From assembly GCF_003852545.1 (NCBI RefSeq), contig NZ_QAJR01000011.1:1014-65013 (forward strand): DNA of 64,000 nucleotides, in the 5' to 3' direction. A program made the translations under genes and the position numbers. Below are positions 8,795 through 20,342 of the stretch, piece by piece (the first letter of the stretch is position 1; every line of letters starts with the position of its first letter). The stretch comes from Acidovorax sp. FJL06. Its GTDB lineage: Bacteria; Pseudomonadota; Gammaproteobacteria; Burkholderiales; Burkholderiaceae_C. The notes under the pieces were generated by a model that did no database searches, had not been told where the DNA came from, and was given only the letters and a program-made list of their open reading frames with translations.

Positions 8795-9598
8795 TCAGAG
8801 CTGCTGCAGCCAGCGCAGTTCGTTGTCGGTGAAGCCGGCCTTGCGGCGGGCGGCCTCGTTGAACGGCGGTTTCAGGCGCGGGGCCTCGTATTGTGCGACC
8901 AGGGTGCCGTAGTGGGTCTCGGGGTCGTGCCCCGCGCGCTCGCACAGCCAGCGGTACCAGTGGTTGCCGATGGCCACATGGCCGACCTCGTCGCGCAGGA
9001 TGGTGTCCAGGATGGCCACGGCGGCCAGCGCGTCCGGCGTGCCCACCTGGCGCAGCTTGGCCTGGATCTGGGGCGTGGCATCAAGCCCCCGGGCCTCCAG
9101 CGTGCGCGGCACCAGGGCCATGCGGGCCAGGATGTCGTGGCCGGTCTTCTCGCACATGGTCCACAGGCCCTGGTGCGCCGGGAAGTCGCCGTAGTCATGC
9201 CCCTGGCTGCGCAGGTGGTCGCGCAGCAGCCTGAAATGCCGGGCCTCCTCGGCCGCCACCAGCAGCCAGTCCAGGTAATAGGCCTGCGGCATGCCGCCAA
9301 AGCGCCAGACGGCATCCAGCGCCAGGTTGATGGCATTGAACTCGATGTGCGCAATGGCGTGGATCAGCACCGCGCGGCCCTCGGGCGTGGCGGGCGAGCG
9401 CCGGGCCACGTCCGTGTGGCGCCGCAGCTCCGGCCGCGCAGGGCGGCCGGGCAGGTCGTGCGCGCTGCCGGGCAGGGTGGGTGGGGTGTCTGCTATTGAA
9501 AGCGTAGCTGCTTGGGCATGCAGGTCGAGCGCTGCAGCCGCTTTTTGTTCAGGGTCTGCAAGGCACAAGACCTGCAATGCACGTTGGCGAAGCTCCAT
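8795..9598 (-). CDS. DUF455 family ferritin-like protein
   Basis: A 267-residue protein of the DUF455 family, which has a ferritin-like four-helix fold. The candidate di-iron ligand pattern is visible: HIEFNAINLALD around residue 80, LVAAEEARHF around 113, and LRDEVGHVAIGN further on. The biochemical role is not known to me. MELRQRALQV at 9598 matches the usual family start; in-frame extensions upstream run into the divergent promoter region. Residues about 18-36 (EQKAAAALDLHAQAATLS) are encoded by sequence resembling the dispersed palindromic repeat, so this segment may be a late in-frame insertion. It is divergently arranged with the gamma carbonic anhydrase gene across 115 bp. Confidence 0.85.
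   Translation of the reverse strand: MELRQRALQVLCLADPEQKAAAALDLHAQAATLSIADTPPTLPGSAHDLPGRPARPELRRHTDVARRSPATPEGRAVLIHAIAHIEFNAINLALDAVWRFGGMPQAYYLDWLLVAAEEARHFRLLRDHLRSQGHDYGDFPAHQGLWTMCEKTGHDILARMALVPRTLEARGLDATPQIQAKLRQVGTPDALAAVAILDTILRDEVGHVAIGNHWYRWLCERAGHDPETHYGTLVAQYEAPRLKPPFNEAARRKAGFTDNELRWLQQL
9491..9547 (+). repeat. Probable dispersed palindromic repeat inside the DUF455 gene
   Basis: TGCTATTGAAAGCGTAGCTG, then CTTG, AGCGCTGCAGCC and a T-rich end: the same block order as the clear copies at 27108, 39272 and 62285, but with a looser middle. It lies in frame within the DUF455 coding region. Confidence 0.5.
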
Positions 9599-9713
9599 CC
9601 TTACAATTCTAGGCCGTTGCCAACGGTGCCCGCAGCTGCGGGGCGCCGCCGGTTGGCGCTTCCCCCATTCCAAAACGCAGGCCCCGATGCCTGCCCCCCA
9701 CGGAGACTTTTGC

Positions 9714-10238
9714 ATGGCGATTTACGAACTCGATGGCGTGGCGCCCCAGGTGCCGGCAACGGCCTGGGTGGCCGACAGCGCGCAGGTGATGGGCAACGTG
9801 GTGCTGGGCGAAGACGCCAGCGTGTGGTTTGGCACGGTGATCCGGGGCGACACCGAGAGCATCACCATCGGCGCGGGCTCCAACATCCAGGACGCGAGCG
9901 TGCTGCACGCCGACATCGGCAAGCCCCTGGTGGTGGGCGAGCGCGTGACGGTGGGCCACCAGGTCATGCTGCACGGCTGCACCATCGGCGACGAATCGCT
10001 GATCGGCATCGGTGCCGTGGTGCTCAACGGCGCGAAGATTGGCAAGCACTGCCTGGTGGGCGCGGGCGCGCTGGTCACCGAGGGCAAAGAGTTTCCCGAT
10101 GGCTCCATGATCATCGGCAGCCCCGCCAAGGCCGTGCGCGAGCTGACCCCCGAGCAGATCGAGGGCCTGCGCCAGAGCGCCCAACACTACATTGACAACG
10201 CGCGCCGTTTTCAAAACGGCCTGCACAAAATCGGCTGA
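9714..10238 (+). CDS. Gamma carbonic anhydrase family protein (YrdA/PaaY-like)
   Basis: A 174-residue left-handed beta-helix protein of the gamma-class carbonic anhydrase family, built from repeated hexapeptides (for example VVLGEDASVWFGTVIRGD and LIGIGAVVLNGAKIG). The three zinc-ligand histidines are present in VLHAD, VGHQ and LHGC. Many bacterial members have weak or no anhydrase activity, so hydration of CO2 is possible rather than shown. The start MAIYELDGVAP at 9714 is the normal family N-terminus; the long open frame upstream is not used. It is followed by hslO with a 36-bp gap and may share its transcript. Confidence 0.92.
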   Translation: MAIYELDGVAPQVPATAWVADSAQVMGNVVLGEDASVWFGTVIRGDTESITIGAGSNIQDASVLHADIGKPLVVGERVTVGHQVMLHGCTIGDESLIGIGAVVLNGAKIGKHCLVGAGALVTEGKEFPDGSMIIGSPAKAVRELTPEQIEGLRQSAQHYIDNARRFQNGLHKIG

Positions 10239-10274
10239 ACGCCGCTGCTGCTTTTTTTCTCCTGGAACCCCTGC

Positions 10275-11267
10275 GTGTCTGAACTCCACAAGTTTCTTTT
10301 TGATGGCCTGCCCGTGCGCGGCATGATCGTGCGCCTGACCGATGCCTGGACCGAAATCCTGCGCCGCCGCGCGGGCAACACCGCCACCGGCGCCTATCCC
10401 GCGCCCGTGAGCGAGCTGCTGGGCGAGATGGCGGCGGCCGGCGTGCTGATGCAGTCCAACATCAAGTTCAATGGTGCGCTGGTGCTGCAGGTGTTTGGCG
10501 ACGGCCCGGTCAAGCTGGCCGTGACCGAAGTGCAGTCCGACCTGAGCCTGCGCGCCACGGCCACCGTGAATGGCGAGGTGCCATCGGACGCGAAGCTGAG
10601 CCAGATGGTCAATGTGGGCGGCGGTGGCCGCTGCGCCATCACCCTGGACCCCAAGGACCGCCACCCCGGCCAGCAGCCCTACCAGGGCGTGGTGCCGCTG
10701 CATGGCGACCACCATGAAAAGCTGGAGCGCCTGTCGGACGTGCTGCAGCACTACATGCTGCAGTCCGAGCAGCTCGATACCATCCTGGTGCTGGGTGCGA
10801 ACGACCAGGTGGCTGCGGGCCTCTTGATCCAGCGCATGCCCATCAAGGGCGAGGGCAACCTGGCTGCAGGCCTCACGCACCGCGAGAACGAAGACCAGAT
10901 CGGCCACAACGAGGACTACAACCGCATTGCCCACCTGGCATCCAGCCTGACGCGCGAAGAGCTGCTGACGCTGGACGTGGACACCATCCTGCGCCGCCTG
11001 TTCTGGGAGGAAAAGCTGCTGCGCTTCGAACCGCAGCAGGGCGCCAGCGGCCCGCGTTTTGCCTGCACCTGCAGCCGTGAGCGCGTGAGCAACATGCTGC
11101 GCAACCTGGGGGCGCAAGAGATCGAGAGCATCCTGGCCGAGCGCGAGGACATTGAGGTGGGTTGCGAGTTCTGCGGTCAGCAGTACCGGTTTGACGCGGT
11201 GGATGCCGCGCAGATTTTTGTCTCGCCCGCCGCCAGCCAGCCGCCCGGGCCCACGGGCATCCAGTAA
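10275..11267 (+). CDS. hslO: Redox-regulated chaperone Hsp33
   Basis: Holdase chaperone activated by oxidation and unfolding in the cytoplasm. The 330-residue product begins at a GTG (MSELHKFLFDGLPVRGMIVRL). The C-terminal zinc centre is intact: CTCSRERV, then CEFCGQQYRF about 60 residues later, giving the four redox-active cysteines in the C-X-C and C-X2-C pattern. A Pro-rich tail of about 15 residues after the zinc domain extends beyond typical family members. There are no clear ribosome-binding bases, and the 36-bp gap from the preceding gene suggests a shared transcript. Confidence 0.95.
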   Translation: MSELHKFLFDGLPVRGMIVRLTDAWTEILRRRAGNTATGAYPAPVSELLGEMAAAGVLMQSNIKFNGALVLQVFGDGPVKLAVTEVQSDLSLRATATVNGEVPSDAKLSQMVNVGGGGRCAITLDPKDRHPGQQPYQGVVPLHGDHHEKLERLSDVLQHYMLQSEQLDTILVLGANDQVAAGLLIQRMPIKGEGNLAAGLTHRENEDQIGHNEDYNRIAHLASSLTREELLTLDVDTILRRLFWEEKLLRFEPQQGASGPRFACTCSRERVSNMLRNLGAQEIESILAEREDIEVGCEFCGQQYRFDAVDAAQIFVSPAASQPPGPTGIQ

Positions 11268-11499
11268 GCCCAGGGGCCGCAGGCCCGCAGCAGCCCTCTG
11301 CATGGGCGCAGCGCGCCGCCAGCCGGGATTGCACGGCTGACCATCGTTGACATTCGACGTCTCCATCCCCGCCTAAGATTCATGGGCCATCGCGCGGTGT
11401 CCGTTCCGGCCGCAGCGCAGGGCCGGGGCGCCGCGTGCTGCGCCGAGGCAGCGGCCCCCGGCCGCTGATGAATCTGAGAGAACCTGTTTCGAGGGTGCC

Positions 11500-11997
11500 A
11501 TGGAGTTACTACGTCGCGTTCTGGGTGTTCGCCGTGCCGGCCCGGCGGTTGCTGCCGCTGCGCCCGCCCAAGTGCTGTTCGACAGCGCTGCAGTGCCGGA
11601 CTCGCGCCGTGGCGACAGCCTGCTGGCCACCCTGGACATCGACGCGGCCATCAATGCCCACGAACGCTGGAAGGCCCGCCTGATGGACTACCTGGAGGGC
11701 CGCACGGCCGTGGGCCTGGACCCGGCCCTGGTGCGCCGGGTGGACCACAGCGTGCTGGGCCGCTGGCTGCACGGCGTAGGGGGCGAGGTGCTGGGCGACC
11801 AGCCAGCCTTTCCGTTGCTGGTGGCGCGCTACCAGTATTTCCATGAGCAGGCCGCCACCCTGGTCGAGCTGGCCCAGCAGGGCGAATGGGACCGGGCGGT
11901 GCAGGTGCTCAATGGCGGGTACCGCTATGGCTCCAGCCAGGTGGTGCTGCTGCTCAGGGAGCTGCAGCGCGGGCTGGTGCGTTCGCTCGCAGAGTGA
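11500..11997 (+). CDS. CZB-like (chemoreceptor zinc-binding) stand-alone protein, degenerate ligands
   Basis: A 165-residue soluble protein whose C-terminal two thirds resemble the CZB domain: INAHERWKARLMDYL, then VDHSVLGRWLHG, then YQYFHEQAATLVELA. In canonical CZB domains zinc is held by three His and one Cys. Here His54 and His115 are recognisable, but the Cys position appears to be Ser84 and another His position Tyr111, so zinc binding may be altered or lost. CZB domains sense zinc or oxidants such as hypochlorite in chemoreceptors and diguanylate cyclases. GAGGG lies just before the ATG. Assignment is by motif reading only. Confidence 0.6.
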   Translation: MELLRRVLGVRRAGPAVAAAAPAQVLFDSAAVPDSRRGDSLLATLDIDAAINAHERWKARLMDYLEGRTAVGLDPALVRRVDHSVLGRWLHGVGGEVLGDQPAFPLLVARYQYFHEQAATLVELAQQGEWDRAVQVLNGGYRYGSSQVVLLLRELQRGLVRSLAE

Positions 11998-12035
11998 AGC
12001 GCTGAACGGCCCCGTGGGGGCCGCGTCGTGAAGGG

Positions 12036-12593
12036 TCAGCCCGGGCGCGCAGTGGGCCGGCTGCCCACCAGCGAGGTGAAGAGGCGGTGCTCGCAGACAG
12101 GGTCGCTGCATTTTTCGCAGTCCCAGGCGCGCAGCCGCGGGGTGCGAGGGCTTTTCTCTGTATCCAATTCCATGCTGGCGCCCGCAGGTTCTGCCTGATG
12201 TGCTATTTTTTTAATAGCATTGAGCGCATGTGCAATGCGCTGTTCCCCTTGGCCATACACCACCCGGTACGCAACACCGCCGTGCTGCAGTGCTGCGCGC
12301 AGCTGCGCGTCGATGGCTTCCTGCGCGGCGCGGTCTTCGGCCGGGCAGGGGAGGTCCAGGCCCATCAGCAGCGTCAGTGCGGCGGAAGGGTGCGTGGGGG
12401 GGAGGGTGGGCAGCGGCGTGGCGACTTCCACGATCCGCGCTGCGCTGGCGGGGATGCGCTGCCGCAGCGCCAGGGCCAGCGCCTCGGCACCCGTGTGCGG
12501 GGCGCCCATGAGGGCGATCAGGGGCAAGGAGGTGGAGAGCGGGGGCACAGAAGATGAAGGCGCGCGGTGTCGCGTAGTGGCCCAGGCCGCCAC
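12036..12593 (-). CDS. Conserved-type hypothetical protein with C-terminal Cys/His cluster
   Basis: A 185-residue product that I do not recognise. It starts at a GTG 14 bp after the ftsB stop and so is probably cotranscribed with ftsB. The N-terminal half has alternating hydrophobic stretches (LPLIALMGAPHTGAEALALAL, then ALTLLMGLDLPCP). The C-terminus carries CEKCSDPVCEH, four potential metal ligands in a C-X2-C-X4-C-X-H pattern, suggesting a small metal site. Residues about 115-131 (around AHALNAIKKIAH) are encoded by sequence resembling the window's dispersed palindromic repeat. The GC-rich frame could be partly spurious, but its position and codon pattern favour a real gene. Confidence 0.6.
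   Translation of the reverse strand: MAAWATTRHRAPSSSVPPLSTSLPLIALMGAPHTGAEALALALRQRIPASAARIVEVATPLPTLPPTHPSAALTLLMGLDLPCPAEDRAAQEAIDAQLRAALQHGGVAYRVVYGQGEQRIAHALNAIKKIAHQAEPAGASMELDTEKSPRTPRLRAWDCEKCSDPVCEHRLFTSLVGSRPTARPG
12201..12249 (+). repeat. Probable dispersed palindromic repeat inside the unknown gene after ftsB
   Basis: TGCTAT, a T-rich stretch, AATAGC, GAGCGCATG, a 4-base loop, then TGCGCTG and CC: the block order of the clear copies, with several differences. In frame within the coding region at 12036. Confidence 0.5.
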
Positions 12594-12607
12594 CGTGGCG
12601 CAGCCGC

Positions 12608-12886
12608 TCAGCGGGGCGTGAACTGCACGTAGACCTCGTTGGGCCTGACCATGCCCAACTCGCTGCGTGCCTTTTCTTCCACCATGTCCAGCCCTTCCTT
12701 GAGGTCGTGCACCTCGGAGGTCAGGCGGGCATTGCTCTGGCGGGCCCGGTCATTGGCCGCCTTCTGCACATCGATCTGCCGCTGCATCTCGTTGACGCGC
12801 GGCACGCTGCCCCGGCCCAGCCAGAGCTGGGCGTGCAGCGCCCCCAGCAAGGCCAGCAGGATGACGGGGACGATGCGGGAGACCAT
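12608..12886 (-). CDS. ftsB: Cell division protein FtsB
   Basis: Small bitopic divisome protein that joins FtsL and FtsQ. The 92-residue product has one membrane segment at about residues 5-22 (IVPVILLALLGALHAQLWLG), then a coiled coil rich in polar heptads (about 30-70, RVNEMQRQIDVQKAANDRAR onward), and ends with EKARSELGMVRPNEVYVQF, the conserved FtsB tail. It lies 32 bp downstream of eno, the usual betaproteobacterial order. Confidence 0.93.
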   Translation of the reverse strand: MVSRIVPVILLALLGALHAQLWLGRGSVPRVNEMQRQIDVQKAANDRARQSNARLTSEVHDLKEGLDMVEEKARSELGMVRPNEVYVQFTPR

Positions 12887-12918
12887 GGCGGGGCTCGCTC
12901 AAGCGAGGAGGCCGGGGC

Positions 12919-14229
<1,311 letters not shown>

Positions 14230-14380
14230 TCATTCAGACGGGCGGGGCGGGCTTTGTCTCTAGAAACCGGATGGCCGCTTGGGCACGCCTGTGGTCATTT
14301 CTGCTACTGATTTGATAGTAAATCAGCGGGCAGGTACGAACCGGGTACAACCCGACCAGCGTGAGGTCGTTAAAAGTTTC

Positions 14381-14671
14381 TCAGACGCCTTCGACGCACA
14401 CCATGCGCATGATGGCTGCCCCTTCGCGGGCCGCCTTGGCTTTCTGGTATTCGGGGGTGTCGTAGAAGGCGCGCGCCGCATCAAAGCTGGCGAACTTGAG
14501 GATCACTGTGCGGCCGGGGTTCCAGTCGCCCTCCAGCACTTCGACCTTGCCGCCGCGCACGCACACCTCGGCGCCGTGGGCCTGCATGGCCAGCGTGCTC
14601 CACTTGCGGTACTCCTCGTACTGCGTGGGGTTGGTGACGGTGACGGATGCGATGACGTAACCACTGCTCAT
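14381..14671 (-). CDS. DUF1330 domain protein
   Basis: A 96-residue dimeric alpha/beta-barrel (DUF1330) protein: MSSGYVIASVTVTNPTQYEEY at the start, the typical FASFDAARAFYDTPEYQKAK stretch in the second half. The function of the family is unknown. The ATG at 14671 lies only 4 bp after the kdsA stop, so the gene is in the pyrG-kdsA operon; an upstream ATG would overlap kdsA and add non-conserved sequence. Downstream, a small inverted repeat (CTGATTT/AAATCAG near 14307-14326) may be a hairpin or a worn copy of the dispersed repeat. Confidence 0.9.
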   Translation of the reverse strand: MSSGYVIASVTVTNPTQYEEYRKWSTLAMQAHGAEVCVRGGKVEVLEGDWNPGRTVILKFASFDAARAFYDTPEYQKAKAAREGAAIMRMVCVEGV

Positions 14672-14675
14672 GTCT

Positions 14676-15533
14676 TCAGGCTCCAAAGTTGTTTTCGAGG
14701 AATCCGTTTTTCTTGGTGACATCGTCCAGCGCCACCAAGGTCTCCAGCAGCGCCTTCATGTGCTTGAGCGGCACGGCGTTGGGGCCGTCCGACCAGGCTT
14801 CGGCGGGCTTGGGGTGGGTTTCCATGAACAGGCCCGCCACGCCCACGGCCACGCCCGCACGGGCCAGCACCGGCACCATCTCGCGCGCGCCGCCGCTCAC
14901 GGCGCCCAGGCCGCCGGGCTTTTGCACCGAGTGGGTCACATCGAACACCACGGGGGCGCCCGAGTTGCGCATCTCGGCCAGGCTGGTCATGTCGGCCACG
15001 AGGTTGTTGTAGCCAAAGCTCACGCCACGTTCGCAGGCCAGGAAGCGGTCTGGGGGCAGGCCCACCTCCTGCGCGGCAGCGCGGGCCTTGTCGATCACGT
15101 TCTTCATGTCCCAGGGCGCAAGGAACTGGCCCTTTTTGATGTTCACCGGCTTGCCGCTTTGCGCCACCGCGCGGATGAAATCCGTTTGGCGGCACAGGAA
15201 GGCCGGCGTTTGCAGCACATCGACCACGCTGGCCACCTCGGCCACGTGCGAGGTGTCGTGCACGTCGGTCAGGATGGGCAGCTGCAGCTGGCGGCGCACT
15301 TCATCGAGGATCTTCAGGCCCGCCTCCAGCCCCACGCCACGCTGGCTGGTGCCGGAGGAGCGGTTGGCCTTGTCGAACGAGCCCTTGTAGATCAGCGGAA
15401 TGCCCAGCGGTGCACAGGCCTCCTTGAGCTGGCCTGCCACGTCCAGCGACATCTGCAGGCCTTCGATGGAGCAGGTGCCTGCGATCAGGAAGAAGCGCTG
15501 GTCCAGGCCGACGTTGAATCCGCACAGCTGCAT
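14676..15533 (-). CDS. kdsA: 3-deoxy-8-phosphooctulonate synthase (KDO8P synthase)
   Basis: Condenses arabinose-5-phosphate with phosphoenolpyruvate to give KDO-8-phosphate for the LPS inner core. The 285-residue product starts [20 protein letters not shown]. It has Cys21 in IAGTCSIEG where the E. coli enzyme has Asn, together with His201, Glu239 and Asp249, matching the four metal ligands of the metal-dependent class known from Aquifex. The gene sits between pyrG (11 bp upstream) and the DUF1330 gene. The first ATG consistent with family length was chosen; the frame is open far upstream inside pyrG. Confidence 0.96.
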   Translation of the reverse strand: MQLCGFNVGLDQRFFLIAGTCSIEGLQMSLDVAGQLKEACAPLGIPLIYKGSFDKANRSSGTSQRGVGLEAGLKILDEVRRQLQLPILTDVHDTSHVAEVASVVDVLQTPAFLCRQTDFIRAVAQSGKPVNIKKGQFLAPWDMKNVIDKARAAAQEVGLPPDRFLACERGVSFGYNNLVADMTSLAEMRNSGAPVVFDVTHSVQKPGGLGAVSGGAREMVPVLARAGVAVGVAGLFMETHPKPAEAWSDGPNAVPLKHMKALLETLVALDDVTKKNGFLENNFGA

Positions 15534-15544
15534 GGTGGGTTCCT

Positions 15545-17386
<1,842 letters not shown>

Positions 17387-17450
17387 TTATAGATGGCGCC
17401 CCGGAGACACCCCTGCCGGCGGGGTCACCCCCGTCTGCTAAATTCGCCCC

Positions 17451-18674
17451 ATGAATGAGCTTGCTGGCAAACACATTGTTCTGGGTCTGAGTGGGGGCGT
17501 GGCTTGCTACAAGGCGGCCGATCTGTGCCGCCAGCTCATCAAGGAGGGCGCCACCGTGCAGGTGGTGATGACCGAGGCGGCCGGGCAATTCATCACGCCG
17601 GTGACCATGCAGGCCCTGTCCGGCCGACCGGTGTATGGCTCGCAGTGGGATGCGCGCGAGCCCAACAACATGCCCCACATCAACCTCAGCCGCGAGGCCG
17701 ATGCGGTCCTGATTGCGCCGTGCAGTGCCGATTTCATCGCGCGCCTGGTGCAGGGGCGGGCGGACGAGTTGCTCAGCCTGCTGTGCCTGGCCCGCCCTGC
17801 GCAGCAGGTGCCTCTGCTGCTGGCCCCGGCGATGAACCGCGAAATGTGGGCGCACCCCGCCACCCAGCGCAACCTGGCCCAGGTGGCGCAGGATGGCGCG
17901 GTGGTGTTGGGGGTGGGAAACGGCGACCAGGCCTGCGGCGAGACGGGCGACGGCCGCATGCTGGAGCCCGAAGAGCTGCTGGAGGAGCTGATCGCCTTCT
18001 TCACCCCCAAGGCCCTGGCCGGGCGCCGGGTGCTGGTGACGGCGGGCCCCACGTTTGAAGCCATCGACCCCGTGCGCGGCATCACCAACCTGTCGAGCGG
18101 AAAAATGGGCTTTGCGATTGCGCGGGCCGTCCGCGAAGCCGGTGCCGAGGTCACGTTGGTGGCGGGGCCTGTGCATGTGCCTACGCCGCGTGGGGTGCAG
18201 CGGGTGAATGTGCAGTCCGCCCAGGAGATGCTGGCAGCGGTCGAGCGGCATGTGCAGGCGGCGTCGGTGTTCATCGCCACGGCTGCCGTGGCGGACTGGC
18301 GGCCTGCCAGCCAGTCTTCGCAGAAGATCAAGAAGGATGGTTCGGGCCAGGCGCCGAGCCTGGGGTTTGTCGAGAACCCGGACATTCTGGCCACGGTGGC
18401 CAAGTCATCGCATGCCCTGCAGGGCGACCTGTTCTGTGTGGGCTTTGCGGCCGAAAGCCATGACCTGCTGGCCCACGCCACGGCCAAGCGTGCGCGCAAG
18501 GGAGTGCCGCTGCTGGTGGGCAATATCGGCCCGGCCACCTTTGGGCAGGACGACAATGCCCTGCTGCTGGTGGATGCCCAGGGGCACCGCGAGCTGCCCC
18601 GCGCTTCCAAACGGGTGCTGGCCCAGCAGCTCGTGGTGGAAATCGCCACGCGTTTGCCGCTGCGCGCGGCCTGA
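17451..18674 (+). CDS. coaBC: Bifunctional phosphopantothenoylcysteine decarboxylase / phosphopantothenate-cysteine ligase
   Basis: Two consecutive steps of coenzyme A synthesis. The 407-residue product has the N-terminal flavoprotein decarboxylase (about 1-185): SGGVACYKAADLCRQL, catalytic His in NNMPHINLSR, APAMNREMW, and the active Cys in GDQACGETGDGRM. The C-terminal synthetase follows (about 190-405): LVTAGPTFEAIDPVRGITN, SSGKMG and KIKKDG. It heads a rightward group with the next membrane protein gene and dut, the usual order in this group, and diverges from pyrG across the palindromic element. Confidence 0.96.
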   Translation: MNELAGKHIVLGLSGGVACYKAADLCRQLIKEGATVQVVMTEAAGQFITPVTMQALSGRPVYGSQWDAREPNNMPHINLSREADAVLIAPCSADFIARLVQGRADELLSLLCLARPAQQVPLLLAPAMNREMWAHPATQRNLAQVAQDGAVVLGVGNGDQACGETGDGRMLEPEELLEELIAFFTPKALAGRRVLVTAGPTFEAIDPVRGITNLSSGKMGFAIARAVREAGAEVTLVAGPVHVPTPRGVQRVNVQSAQEMLAAVERHVQAASVFIATAAVADWRPASQSSQKIKKDGSGQAPSLGFVENPDILATVAKSSHALQGDLFCVGFAAESHDLLAHATAKRARKGVPLLVGNIGPATFGQDDNALLLVDAQGHRELPRASKRVLAQQLVVEIATRLPLRAA

Positions 18675-18705
18675 AGCGCACTGGCCCACTGTCGGGGGAG
18701 ATGCC

Positions 18706-19170
18706 ATGAGTCCTGGTTCCACCAAGCCCGAATGGGACACGCCACCCCATGGCGATTTTGCAAGCTATGTGGAGCGCCTGACGGCGCCCCGGCCCGTGAG
18801 GCCTGCCTCTCCTGTGCGGGGGGCGGCTTCCATTCCGGCGCCACAGGCCCCGCCGGCTCCCGGCCAAGTGCGGCCGCCCGACCTGGCGCAATGGCTTGCG
18901 CCATGGCTGGGAGGGTTGCGTGTGGTGCGCGCTGTGCTCTTGATTCTGGCCGGCTTGCACGGCGCGACCCTGATTTTCTGGGGGTGGGGCTCTTGGGCCA
19001 CCGTGGTATTCATGGGGGTACTTTGGTGGGTGATGGGGTGGCTGCTCGATGCGGCCCCCAGGATCCTCCGCGTGCCGGGAACGATGGTCCCTGGTGGCAT
19101 GGACGCACAGCAAGAACGACCGCGGCCCGCAGGGCTGCCGCGCAGTACAGGAAGAAAGAAAACCAAGTGA
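18706..19170 (+). CDS. Small membrane protein between coaBC and dut
   Basis: A 154-residue product of unknown function. A Pro-rich cytoplasmic-looking N-terminal 65 residues is followed by two strongly hydrophobic segments (about 75-90 and 92-110, rich in Trp: [20 protein letters not shown]) and a short basic C-terminus. GGGGGAG just upstream of the ATG at 18706 decides the start against an in-frame run extending back into coaBC. Its TGA overlaps the GTG start of dut, so it is translationally coupled to dut. I know no function for it. Confidence 0.75.
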   Translation: MSPGSTKPEWDTPPHGDFASYVERLTAPRPVRPASPVRGAASIPAPQAPPAPGQVRPPDLAQWLAPWLGGLRVVRAVLLILAGLHGATLIFWGWGSWATVVFMGVLWWVMGWLLDAAPRILRVPGTMVPGGMDAQQERPRPAGLPRSTGRKKTK

Positions 19171-19613
19171 AGATTGACGTGAAGATTCTGGATCCGCGCA
19201 TGGCGGACCAATTGCCTGCCTATGCCACGCCCGGCAGCGCGGGCCTGGACCTGCGGGCCTGCCTCGATGCGCCCCTGACCCTGCAGCCCAACGCATGGCA
19301 ACTGGTGCCCACCGGCATTTCCGTCTACATCCGGGACCCGGGGTACGCCGCCCTGATCCTTCCGCGCTCGGGCCTGGGCCACAAGCACGGCATCGTGCTG
19401 GGCAACCTTGTGGGCTTGATCGACAGCGACTACCAGGGCCAGCTCATGGTGAGTGCCTGGAACCGCAGCCCTGTGGCCTTCACGCTGGAGTCCATGGAGC
19501 GCCTGGCCCAGCTGGTCATCGTGCCGGTGGTGCAGGCGCAGTTCAATGTGGTCACCGAATTTGAGGCCACCGAACGGGGCGAAGGCGGCTACGGCTCGAC
19601 CGGCAAGGCCTGA
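19167..19613 (+). CDS. dut: Deoxyuridine 5'-triphosphate nucleotidohydrolase (dUTPase)
   Basis: Hydrolyses dUTP to dUMP, keeping uracil out of DNA. The 148-residue product has all five trimeric dUTPase motifs: [39 protein letters not shown] and the C-terminal P-loop-like GEGGYGSTG. The GTG start at 19167 overlaps the TGA of the preceding gene by 3 bases and is preceded by a purine-rich AGGAAG. Coupling with coaBC is usual in proteobacteria. Confidence 0.95.
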   Translation: MKIDVKILDPRMADQLPAYATPGSAGLDLRACLDAPLTLQPNAWQLVPTGISVYIRDPGYAALILPRSGLGHKHGIVLGNLVGLIDSDYQGQLMVSAWNRSPVAFTLESMERLAQLVIVPVVQAQFNVVTEFEATERGEGGYGSTGKA

Positions 19614-19834
19614 CGCCTGTGGCGTCGGCCGCTGGGTGGGGGTGCTGCATTTGTAAGGCGACGCTTACTCTTTTGCGCGACTGTTACCGACAGGGCGTGG
19701 GGCGATGTGTCCACGCCGCCGAACCCTGCCGCGTTGTTCCAATCAAACTTGGCGTCCAAGGCGCATTCCTGCGCTTCCCTTGTTGAGCCCTTGGCCGGGC
19801 CTGTTGCCGGCCCCTATGACTTCAGGAGATTGAA

Positions 19835-20338
19835 ATGCTGCAATTCACCCGTTCTTTCGCCCTTGCCGGCGTGGTGGTCCTGGCGGGCTCTTTGGCCGCC
19901 TGTGGCCACAACCGCCCGGCGCCAGCGCCCCAGTATTCCGGGGGGTATTCCAGCGGCTACCAGACCGCACCAGCCTACCCCAACAACCCGGTGGGCACCG
20001 AGTACGGCCGCGTGTCCAACATCGAGGTACTGCAGGGGCGTTCCCAAGGCCAGACCTCCGGGGCAGGGGCTGTGCTGGGTGCCGTGGTCGGTGGCGTCCT
20101 GGGCAACCAGGTGGGCAAGGGCTCGGGCCGCGCGGCGGCCACGGCGGTGGGGGTGCTCGGGGGCGCGGTGGCAGGCAATGCCATTGAAGGGCGCAACAAC
20201 CAGGAGTACGTGCAGGGTTACCGCCTGTCCGTCCACCTGGACCAGGGCGGCTACCGCGTGTACGACGTAAGCAGCCCGGGCGATTTGCGCATTGGTGACC
20301 GCGTGCGCCTGTATAACGGCCAGATTTCGCGCCTTTGA
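19835..20338 (+). CDS. Glycine-zipper outer-membrane lipoprotein (SlyB/PcP-like)
   Basis: A 167-residue lipoprotein. The signal peptide ends in LAAC with lipidated Cys23; then a Tyr/Pro/Gly-rich linker and, at about residues 75-115, a glycine-zipper 2TM segment (GAGAVLGAVVGGVLGNQVG, then GVLGGAVAGNAIEG), followed by a C-terminal beta part ending VRLYNGQISRL. Proteins of this family sit in the outer membrane and are often induced by envelope stress. AGGAGA lies 8 bases before the ATG. The palindromic element B begins 4 bases after the stop. Confidence 0.9.
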   Translation: MLQFTRSFALAGVVVLAGSLAACGHNRPAPAPQYSGGYSSGYQTAPAYPNNPVGTEYGRVSNIEVLQGRSQGQTSGAGAVLGAVVGGVLGNQVGKGSGRAAATAVGVLGGAVAGNAIEGRNNQEYVQGYRLSVHLDQGGYRVYDVSSPGDLRIGDRVRLYNGQISRL

Positions 20339-20342
20339 TCTG

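Noticed and set aside
11345-11380. TTGACA followed by TAAGAT as a promoter before the CZB-like gene
   Set aside because: The spacer is 21 bp, too long for a normal sigma-70 promoter.
14296-14335. TGCTACTGATTTGATAG.. as another copy of the dispersed repeat
   Set aside because: Only the first third resembles the repeat; the AGCGC/GCGCT arms are missing. It could be a worn copy but is too weak to list.
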